From positions 10,187-20,431 of the forward strand of contig JH720381.1 in assembly GCA_000231825.2 (NCBI GenBank): a stretch of 10,245 nt of DNA. Direction: 5' to 3'. This stretch comes from Tetrahymena elliotti 4EA (taxonomy: Eukaryota; Ciliophora; Oligohymenophorea; Hymenostomatida; Tetrahymenidae). Shown here in pieces: positions 1-7,365 of this stretch. Below the pieces are notes generated by a model. The model did not search any database. It was not told the origin of the DNA and saw nothing but the letters and a program-made list of their open reading frames with translations. The position numbers were made by a program, and so were the translations under genes. How positions within the stretch are numbered: the first letter of the stretch is position 1; every line of letters starts with the position of its first letter.

Positions 1-650
1 AAAAACAAAAATTTGATTAATCTTCAAAAATAATTTATTCAAACTTTAATTACTTGATTAGTTATTTTTTCATTAATATTGTTCTAAATTTTGTAAAATA
101 TTTTCCATTTAAATGTTGCAGAATTTTGTAAATTACAAAGTCTATAAATAATAAATTAACTGACCTTTGATACCATATGAATTTTAATAATGTACATAAA
201 TACATACACTTAATAAATGAATAAAAAATTTGAACTACAAATATATTTGTTGGGAATATATATTAATTGAATTACACAAACAAAATAATTAGAAAGAAAT
301 ATCTTTAAAGCATAAAAGATAAATGAAAACTAGCAATAAGTAAAAAGGTATGGTAGTTACGTACATGGAGTAAGGTATTTCTTTGAGCTATTTTATTTTT
401 TACTATAATAAAAGCTTTTTAGAAGTAAATAGAACAAATATTCTTTTTTAAAATAAGTGTTTTTCATTTCTTTAATAGTAGGTAGAACTTGCTCTAAAAA
501 TTTTAATTTATTCATAAATTCTGTTCTAAGAAAAGGAGATTATTTTATTATAAAAGAAAATTAAAAATAAGTCAAATTTAGATAAATAGTTTTTTTAATG
601 TATAAATATTCTTATTATTTTTTAAAGGATTTGAACAAACTTTTAACTAA
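1..650. other. AT-rich stretch without a supported gene
   Basis: No frame here shows a recognisable protein motif in either direction, and no RNA gene is evident. The composition is very AT-rich with many homopolymer runs. One short plus-strand piece (about 479-531, after an AG at 477-478) reads weakly like the C-terminal half of an LRR exon (SKNFNLF...VLR) but has no proper donor and is too short, so I do not call it. It is most likely intergenic or relic DNA upstream of copy A. Confidence 0.5.
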
Positions 651-809
651 ATTAATTTTAAAATAATATTTTTCAATCAATTTTTTAATAAATTTAGCAA
701 AATTATATTTAAATGTTCAAAGATTTAATTTGGTTTAGTTCTATGCTTATAATTATCTAATTTTTTTAAATATTAGATGAAGTTTTTATTGAATAATAAA
801 AATAAAAAA

Positions 810-1009
810 ATTTGTCAATTATTTAGATTCTGTAAAAAGAAATAGAAAAAAAAGAAAAATGATATAAGAAGAAAAGCGTTTTAAAAATCTTTAAGATGTA
901 ATTACTTATCGAAGTATTTAATGATATTATTTTTTTGATTAACAAAAAAGTTTCTTTAATCTTCTCTATCATCTCACACCAACTCCTCAAGTTTGATTCT
1001 AGACTTACA
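810..1009 (+). pseudogene. Broken 5' remnant exon of LRR gene copy A
   Basis: The plus-strand frame through GAT 861-863 runs to a splice donor (GT at 1010-1011) and ends SSSLILDLQ, the C-terminal half of an LRR, in phase 2 like every LRR exon downstream. The same frame contains one TGA at 936-938. The paralogous stretch in copy B (3531-3667) is 12 nt shorter, so the frame is kept, and it has no TGA. Both copies read D-x-RRK-x-F then SL(R/K)CNY then KFL, followed by SHT and SS(L/V)IL(D/E)L. The final residues also resemble the end of the large kinase exon of copy C (QLDLDF before the donor at 9349). I infer this is the remains of the exon that joined an upstream domain to the LRRs. An alternative is that only 951-1009 is exonic, after an AG at 949-950, but that exon would begin in phase 0, which does not match its neighbours. 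Confidence 0.4.
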
Positions 1010-1184
1010 GTAAATAAAAATTGATTTTGAAATTTTTTTAAATCAAAAAAGCAATAATTTATTGATTAAATATTAATGTTTGATCAAGTATTATTAATAA
1101 ATTTACTTATTTTCTTGAAATTATTTTTTTATAAATTTTTAAATATTTTTTTGAAGTAAATTATTATTTTTTCCTATTTTAAAG

Positions 1185-2647
1185 AATGTAGGAAATTAAT
1201 GATGAAAATGTATTGGCTTTAGGATCTAACTTAGAAAAGTACACTTATCTTACAAATTTATCGCTTGATTTAAGGTAAAAAATTAAACTTATTTTATTCG
1301 TAAATAAGAAAAATAAATCAATTTAAATTAAAATTTAAATGATTTACTTAAATACTTATTTTTTACTTAAAAAATTTATTTGCATTAAAAAATATTAAAT
1401 TTTTTTCTGTTTATTTTTCTATTTTAATGTGTTTTTAATTTTTAATAAGCTAAAATACCTTTAAGACTAAGGCTATTTCTGGATTAATTTGTTCTATAGC
1501 TAAATGCAACAATCTTTTTCAATTGGCACTGAATTTGTGGTAAATTTATTTTATTCTTTCAACTTTTTTTGATATTAATTTTAATAATTATTTATAAATA
1601 AATTGAAAAAAGCCTAAATTAAATTGATGATCAATGTTCATTAGAATTAGGTTCTACCTTAATAAAATGCAACAACCTCTTCAATTTAACACTCAAATTT
1701 GGGTAATTGTTTAATTTAAAAGATTAATAATTATTTTAATACTTAAATTTGAAATTAAAAATTTAATAAAAAGTTACAATTCTATTGGTAATTAGGGTCT
1801 ATCAGATTTAGTTTCATGTTTATCAAAATGTATTAACTTAACAACTCTAGATATCAATTTACAGTAAAAATAAATCTTATTTAGGATTAAATCAAATCAT
1901 TTAATTTCATAAACTATTTTCTTCTGTCTTTATAAATTTTTAAAAAATATTTACCATCAGTTCTTTAAAATAAACTAAATCTAAATGAATGCGATTTTTA
2001 ATTTTTTGATAATAAATTTTGTATTAAGGTGATTTAGTTATTATTTTTTGGCATCCATTAATTTAGAGAACTGACGGTAATTTATTTATGAGAAATAATT
2101 TTTTTAAAATAAATTATAGTATGAATTCATTGAGTTAGAAGGACTAATTAAACCTCGCTTCTGCTTTTTCTCAATACAAAAATCTTTCCAAATTAAGTTT
2201 AAACTTAAGGTAAAATATTAATTTTTTTAAAATTAAAAACTTAAACATTTATTTTGAATTAAAAGTATTAAAGTACTCTTTTGTAAAACTTTAAATTTTT
2301 TATTTTTTGATAATTTAATTTATTGAATATTTATACTTTAAATTAAAAGTTTTAATTCAATTGGTGATTCAGGTATTGTTCACTTAGGCTAAGCTTTAGT
2401 AAAATGCCCTAATCTTTAAAGCTTAAACCTTTAGATCTAGTAAAAATATCTTTTGTTGATAATTGTTTAAACTTGCCATTCAACTTTTAAATAAATATTT
2501 AATTGATTTTTGTTTTTTTAATTTCCTATTTTTATCAATAAAATATTTCTAAAGTTAAGCTAATATTGGTGATGATGGAGCATTTGGTTTGTTTTGTGCT
2601 TTGGCTAAAATAACTAATCTCTACTGTTTAACTCTTTCATTAACAAA
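1185..2647 (+). repeat. Array of seven 90-nt LRR exon cassettes
   Basis: Seven consecutive exons each encode exactly one LRR, and all start and end at the same point of the repeat: one base of a codon, 29 full codons (30 in the last), then two bases. Intervening introns are 175, 73, 71, 256, 140, 115 and, before the terminal exon, 100 nt. The 256-nt intron is long because it holds the inverted-repeat element at 1951-2080. Because every boundary is phase 2, any exon can be duplicated or lost with its intron and leave the frame intact, and copies A, B and C differ in just this way. The exons have diverged enough that only the LRR consensus, not the nucleotide sequence, is shared along the array. 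Confidence 0.8.
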
Positions 2648-2838
2648 GTAAACAATTTAATATGTGTTGGATTAGTTTAAATAGATTTAATTAAAAAAAC
2701 AATTTCATTAAATATAAATTAATAAATTTGTAAATCAAATAAAATAGCAATATGAGAATGTCAGAAGAATCTAAAATGAAACTAAAAAGAAAATACCTAA
2801 AATTATATAGACTAGTTGTCTAAAATATAAGAATTTGA
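1186..2838 (+). CDS. LRR protein gene (copy A), eight exons, 5' limit uncertain
   Basis: Exons, each bounded by AG and GT: 1185-1274, 1450-1539, 1613-1702, 1774-1863, 2120-2209, 2350-2439, 2555-2647 and terminal 2748-2838 with TGA at 2836-2838. The LRR exons are 90 nt (the seventh is 93 nt) and all introns are phase 2, so they splice in one frame. Each exon encodes one repeat of the pattern I(G/N)D-x-(G/E)-x(3)-L(G/C)-x-AL-x-KC-x-NL-x(2)-L-x-L-x-(L/I). A clear example is IGDSGIVHLGQALVKCPNL in exon 6. Starting at ATG 1186, the spliced frame gives 240 residues. The terminal exon is basic (MKLKRKYLKLYRLVVQNIRI, then stop). LRR domains mediate protein-protein contact; no catalytic domain, signal peptide or membrane segment is visible. 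Either this is a small LRR-only gene or the 3' remainder of a longer kinase + LRR gene whose 5' part is broken (TGA at 936). The exon structure is strongly supported; expression and start are not. Confidence 0.7.
1951..2080. mobile_element. MITE-like terminal inverted-repeat element inside an intron
   Basis: The left end TTACCATCAGTTCTTTAAAA (1951-1970) and the reverse complement of the right end, TTACCGTCAGTTCTCTAAAT (2080-2061), match at 17 of 20 positions, and the match runs on to 23 bases with 3 mismatches. A shared ACTAAATC lies a little further inside both arms. The element is 130 bp, too short to code, and lies wholly within the intron between LRR exons 4 and 5 of copy A. I cannot fix a target-site duplication, because the flanks are plain A/T. 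The copy B region that would correspond is deleted, so presence or absence there is uninformative. It could also be a simple palindromic structure rather than a transposed element. Confidence 0.55.
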
Positions 2839-3310
2839 TCATACTTTATCAATTTATTTATTTCATGAAATACTAATCAAAATGAATTTGAATAGAAAAG
2901 TTATGTTTTTGTTTATAGTAAAATATTTTTTTCTTTCTTATTTTATATTTTTGCTTGTATTTAAAACAATTATTTAAATTTCAAATTAAAATTACTTTAT
3001 TTTTTTAACTCAATTATTACTTTTTTTTTCTAATCTTAAAATTTAATAATTTTTTCTTGTAAAACAATATTTCTAGCAATTTAACTCTTTCTTAGTTTTA
3101 AGGGAAGGTGTATTTATCAGATATTATATACCAAAAACAGTTGTTGGTCTAGTAAAATACTGCTATGTAATTTAAAAAATTTTATTAGACAATTAAACTA
3201 AGAGGAAAACTTACAAAAAATTTATTTTTCCCCCACTCTTAAATTAGAATGTTTAAGGTACATTTTTTTCTTGTTATTTTTAATAGTACTTAATAAAAAT
3301 CTTTTAAAAT
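2839..3310. other. Intergenic stretch between copies A and B
   Basis: The first part (to about 2985) is the 3' flank of copy A. It is homologous to the 3' flank of copy B (about 6289-6421), sharing blocks such as CTTTATCAATTTATT and TTTGCTTGTATTTAAAAC, so it was carried along in the duplication. The rest holds no frame I can support. It contains an 11-bp inverted repeat (TCTTAGTTTTA at 3090-3100 against TTAAACTAAGA at 3193-3203, one mismatch), a run of five C at 3231-3235, and an 11-mer, GTTGTTGGTCT (3140-3150), which recurs in the intron hairpin of copy C. Confidence 0.45.
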
Positions 3311-4385
3311 TTACTTAATTAATTTTAAAATAGTATTTTTCAGAAAAATGTTTAAAAAGATTAAATTAATTATTTTTGTGATATTGAGATAAAAGATGAG
3401 TATTATTTAAATTTTAAAAGTTATAATTTGATCTAATTATTTACTACTTATCTTCTAATTAGATTAAATATTTAATTCACTCCTGTCAATTATTTAGATC
3501 TGTCAAAATTAACAAATAGAATAAAAAAATGATAAAAGAAGAAAAATATTTTTTTAATCTTTAAAATGTAATTACTAATTACGGCATTTAACTATATCAA
3601 CAATAAAGTTTCTAGAATATTCATAATAGTCTCACACAGATTTCTCAAGTGTTATTCTCGAATTACCGTAAAAAATTTTATTATGAAGCTTTTTTTAAAT
3701 AAAAGAGAATAGTTTATAAGTTTAATTTTTATCAAATATTTTTGAAACTAATTTACAAATTTTCTTGAAATAATTTTTTTCTAAATTAAAAAAAAATATT
3801 TTTGAAGCAGATAATTTATTTTTCTTAATTTTAAAGAATGCATTAAATTACAGATTAAAATGTATTGATTTTAGGATCTAACTTAGGTACACTTACCTTG
3901 CAAATTTAGAAATAGAATTAGGGTAAAAAAATTTTATTTATTTTTTATAAAGTAATTTGTTTTATTTTGAAAAAAGTTAAAAAAAAAACAATATCAATTA
4001 AAATACAAAACCCTTTCTTAATTATTTTATTTTTCTTTTTTTTCACTAAAAAATAAATTTAATTTTCAATTTACAAATTTTTTCTTTTTATTTTTCTAAA
4101 TGAATTTGCTTGAATTTTTATTAAGTGAAAATTGGTTAGGTACTTAGGGTGTTTCTAGACTGTTTTGTTCTATTGCTAAATGTAATAACCTTTCTAAGTT
4201 GAAAGTCGGTTTATGGTAATTTTATCTTTGAAAATTAAATATTTTTTTTATTGCTAATATAATAATTTTAAATTTAAAACTAATTAAAAAAAGTCTAAAT
4301 TAAATTAATGACGATGAATGTTTGTTATTAGGTTCTGCCTTAATAAAATGCAACAACCTTTACAATTTAATACTAATTTGTAATT

Positions 4386-4661
4386 ATTTTCCAAAATAGA
4401 AAAAGTAAATTTTTTGAAATATTTTGAGTCATCATACATGGTAATTAATGAAGCTTTTGGGCGCCATTAATTTTTAAGACCTAGCATACATTTTGATTTC
4501 CTATAAATTGGTTTGTGAGGGGATGCGCATAAATATTAAAAATTAAGCCAAAGTTTGCTATTCTCATAAATAATTCTTTTAATACCTCAACAAAATTTAT
4601 AATTTATAAATTTTCCAAATAATATTTTTATTTAATAAATAAAACTTAAATAAATTTAATT
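4386..4661. other. Insert-associated DNA between LRR 3 of copy B and the retroelement
   Basis: After the copy B LRR 3 donor the sequence no longer follows copy A. It contains a dyad, ATTAATG (4444-4450) and CATTAAT (4465-4471), around a GC-rich core GGGCGCC, and a second G-rich spot near 4517-4530. The segment TTTTGGGCGCCATTAATTT (4455-4473) resembles TTTTTGGCATCCATTAATTT near the right end of the 1951-2080 element, so it may be the end of a related small element. No coding potential is seen. It may equally be 3' flank of the retroelement or an independent small insertion. Confidence 0.35.
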
Positions 4662-4677
4662 ATCATGTATGTATGTA

Positions 4678-5265
4678 TCACTTGAAACAGAAACATAAAC
4701 GGTTACGCATTAATACAGAAATATAATTCTCAATATAATTTATTTCTTTAAATGAAAAATTTTTCATATTGACTTCTTTGTGATAATCCAGCAATTTGAG
4801 TTTAGTTTAGATGTTCAACTCTTTTGAAGAAGGATATTTCAATTCTAGATTATTTTTTGAGAGTGTTTCTTCCTTTATTACAGAAAAGATGTTCTAATGT
4901 AACTAATGGGTTAAATCTCTTTCGTTAAGATTATCTTGAAGTCTATCTACAACTGATATTTCTTTAGATATCTAAATTTACCAAAATTTGTAGTAATCCC
5001 TTAAGGACTCAGGAGTAAGTTTAACAAGTTTAGACTTCAAATGGTTGTAGTTAATGGCATCGAAAGCCTTTGATATCAATACATATTCCTCTAAAGAGAG
5101 AGACTTCAGATACTGAATTGTATTATTATTAGAGATTAGCTTATATATTGCTGAAAGACTAGATGGGCTGTTTAAGTACCATGATTAGATTTTACAGATT
5201 ACTGACAATAAATATTCATTAAAGCTACTAATTAATTTTGAGAGCCTTTTAATAACAGGTATCTA
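4678..5265 (-). pseudogene. Reverse transcriptase fragment (motif A region to C-terminus)
   Basis: This is a 195-codon open minus-strand stretch in the ciliate code, bounded by TGA at 5268-5266 and TGA at 4680-4678. Early residues (IKRLSKLISSFNEYLL, then SLSAIYKLIS) fit the fingers of LINE reverse transcriptases. They are followed by YVLISKAFDAINYNHLKSKL, which matches motif A (normally D-L-S-K-A-F-D followed by an N/H-rich stretch and a K-L). The position of the first, metal-binding Asp of that motif is Leu here, so the enzyme would be inactive. What follows (DRLQDNLNERDL and on) shows neither the motif B glycine region nor a YADD box, which suggests an internal deletion joining motif A to the C-terminal tail. 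The family assignment rests on motif A and its position after an endonuclease fragment. Confidence 0.6.
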
Positions 5266-5284
5266 TCAGCTTACTAGGACCGGG

Positions 5285-5522
5285 CATCTGAATATTTCTT
5301 AAATCCTTATTATTGGCTTCTGTTTGTCTGTAAAACAAGGGTTTTATCTTTAAGAAGGTAGAAGCTTGAACCAATATTTTTTAAGCTTAAATAACCTTTG
5401 TTTTGTGCTATAGATTAAAGGAAAGGTAGAGCAATGGACTTAGATAACGATGGGCTATGGAGGACGGCTCCTATAGTGTGAAGGTTTACACCTGAGAAAC
5501 AAGAATCTTTTTTTAGGTTGAT
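5285..5522 (-). pseudogene. Middle fragment of the retrotransposon ORF
   Basis: The minus-strand frame starting at ATC 5522-5520 reads INLKKDSCFSGVNLH, then TIGAVLHSPSLSKSIALPF and GYLSLKNIGSSFYLLKDKT, in protein-like composition without TGA. It lies between the endonuclease and reverse-transcriptase pieces, where LINE proteins have a linker leading into the fingers. A neighbouring frame near 5316-5265 (KDLRNIQMPGPSKLIDTCY) may hold the shifted continuation. I recognise no domain in it; the assignment is by position and composition. Confidence 0.4.
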
Positions 5523-5771
5523 GTTTCTTGAAAATAACAGGTGATAAGGAATTTAAGGAAAAGATTAGTAAATAGAAGAAAATATAGGTTGGTTGGTTGA
5601 GTAAAGTTAGGCCATTTAACTTCTCACCCTAAATAGAATTTAATAAATAGCAGACTTACTGATAATTGTACTTTCTTTGTTTCCCCTAGATATAGAGGTC
5701 CTGACATTTTCTCAAATTACTGGCTGAGTATCTACCGAGAAGAAGGCATAGATTAGTATTTGTATTTGAAA

Positions 5772-6059
5772 TCAACATATTCTCTTGAATTAGTTTAAAT
5801 GTTATTAAGAGGGATAGTAAGTAAGAGTAGATGGTTTGACTAGAAGACATAGAAATCTAGATATAATATGTTAAATATGTGATTCAATAGATGAAAAGTT
5901 GAAATCACCATATATTAGGTAGAGCAAGGATAGGGTAACACATTAGGATATGAAATCAGAAACTACTTTATTAAATAGTTAGATATGTTTTCTTTGAGGG
6001 TGAACTACTAGTACCTGAATTTTATAAGATTAAGATATTAATTTAATTTATTGGATATT
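5772..6059 (-). pseudogene. AP-endonuclease domain fragment of the retrotransposon
   Basis: The open minus-strand frame ends at TGA 5774-5772. It contains VVHPQRKHIQLFNKVVSDF, then LLYLIYGDFNFSSIESHI. G-D-F-N preceded by hydrophobic residues is the signature of the APE-type endonuclease of non-LTR retrotransposons (the Asp and Asn contact metal and phosphate), and the stretch before it fits the helix that precedes the motif in this family. The N-terminal half of the domain and the C-terminal SDH motif are not seen. The first codons (above about 6040) overlap sequence homologous to copy A and so belong to the target, not the element. Confidence 0.6.
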
Positions 6060-6429
6060 TAAATATTCAAACTCATACTTTTAAATTAAAAGTTGTAATT
6101 TAATTGGCGATTCAGACATCATTCACATAGGCTAAGCTCTAATAAAATATCCTAATCTTTATAGTTTAACCCTTCTGATTGGATAAGAATATCTTTTATT
6201 TTTTAGAATTTGTTTTATTTAAAATAATTAAATATTTTTAAACTATCTAAAATTATTTAGACTGGTTTTCTAATCTATAGGATTTTGATAATTCTTTATC
6301 AATTTATTCATTCTTAAGAAATATTAAACAAAAGGAATTTTAATAGAATAAGTATTGTTTTTTTGTGGTAAACCCAATTTTTTATTTAATATTTTATATC
6401 TTTGCTTGTATTTAAAACATATGATTTTC

Positions 6430-7365
6430 ATTTATTAATCAAAAACAGATATAAAAGAACTATTTCTCTCAAAAATATAAATGTTAATTTCACATGAATA
6501 TTTTAAAATAAAAAATTTGAATGAAAATTAATATTTGAAGCAATTACTTTTTATTTTTAAAACAAAGTATCCTAATTTTTCTATAAAGTTCTAAGATATA
6601 ACAATATAATCTAGTAATCTAATAATTGAGTTACTATTATTTTTGAAATAGGCATATTGAAAAATAATTAAATATTTATAATAAATTTTGTATTTAAGAG
6701 TTTTCATTTATCTTACATTAATTTTTTTTATTTATCTTTTTTGTCATACTTTTTGAGAATTTCTTTTATTTTTTGAATGAAAATCCAGCTCATTCTAATT
6801 TATGAAAATCTTATTAAAATGAGGGTTTATCAATTATCCCTACAAGAAGTTTTTGATCTTATCTTGTAAATTTTACTCTTCTAAATATTGTTAAGTTTTA
6901 CTTTCAAAATATTGAAGAATCCTCCCCCTTAAATGATAGTTTAAAATCTATTCTTATTTTGTTAATAAATTTCTTTAATTAATTCAAATAAATTGTTCTT
7001 TTACTCAATAAATCTGGTTAGATTTTACATATGTAATTTATTTAGGAAGTAAATGAAAACAACAAGCAATCGAATTATTAATTAATTATCTTTATTTTAA
7101 CTAATTCTTATTTGATAATCAATCTAAAGTAATTAATTAAGAAACTTCTACTTTTGTGTGAAATTTTAATTAATTATTTCTATTAACAAATTGATATCAA
7201 ATTTTTACAAAGGAAAACAATAGTTAAAAAAACAAAGAAAATAATAAGTGAATAAAAAGATAAAGGTAAAAAACCTAAAAATATTTTATTTTTCTAAATA
7301 TTTTTTTTTTATTCAGACACTCTAACCATCATAATTATTTTATATCATAGCAATTCTTACTTATC
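6430..7365. promoter_or_regulatory. Intergenic region upstream of the kinase-LRR gene
   Basis: These 0.9 kb of AT-rich DNA separate the end of copy B from the ATG of copy C and must hold the promoter of copy C. No ciliate core promoter consensus can be read with confidence. A small dyad, ACAAGA...TCTTGT (about 6842-6867), and a C-run (CCTCCCCC near 6922-6929) stand out. There are long T-tracts just before the gene (7305-7312). No protein frame or RNA gene is supported on either strand. Confidence 0.4.

Larger units (their letters stand above)
4662..6040 (-). mobile_element. 5'-truncated, degenerate non-LTR (LINE-type) retrotransposon
   Basis: The minus strand carries, in the expected order, an AP-endonuclease piece (motif LIYGDFNFSSIES at 5918-5880) and a reverse-transcriptase piece (SKAFDAIN at 5073-5050). 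They lie in different frames, separated by several TGA stops and frameshifts. The last frame ends at TGA 4680-4678 and is followed at once by a short ATAC-type tandem repeat, TACATACATACATG, which looks like a LINE tail. The left part of the endonuclease is missing where copy B sequence resumes near 6040, as expected for 5' truncation during target-primed reverse transcription. The region is visibly richer in G and C than its surroundings. A YADD box and motif B are not seen, so an internal deletion after motif A is likely. The boundaries are approximate, and no target-site duplication was found. Confidence 0.65.
3310..6421 (+). pseudogene. Decayed duplicate of the LRR gene (copy B), split by an insertion
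   Basis: This is colinear with copy A from about 650 to 2985. The matching pieces are: 5' remnant 3531-3667 (donor at 3668); LRR 1 3837-3922, only 86 nt, with a 4-nt deletion near 3886 that shifts the frame; LRR 2 4126-4215, an intact 90 nt reading SRLFCSIAKCNNL; LRR 3 4294-4379, 86 nt, again 4 nt short, reading LLLGSALIKCNNLYNL; then about 1.7 kb of inserted DNA; LRR 6 6093-6182, 90 nt and in frame (IGDSDIIHIGQALIKYPNL), but its donor reads ATAAG at 6183 where copy A has GTAAA; and the end of the terminal exon, LKLFRLVFQSIGF with TGA at 6286-6288. LRRs 4, 5 and 7 are missing. A protein can no longer be assembled, so I call a pseudogene. Survival of the intact exons suggests fairly recent decay. 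Confidence 0.75.

Noticed and set aside
479..531. Possible LRR half-exon (SKNFNLF...VLR)
   Set aside because: It follows an AG but is too short, has no GT donor at its end and lacks the first half of the repeat; chance is likely in AT-rich DNA.
3121..3160. Possible LRR fragment (TVVGLVKYC)
   Set aside because: Only a few residues fit the GLVKC part of the repeat, with no splice sites in register and no L-x-L end.
6740..6960. Minus-strand coding sequence around the C-rich spot
   Set aside because: The frame meets a TGA soon after the GGGGGAGG start and shows no known motif.
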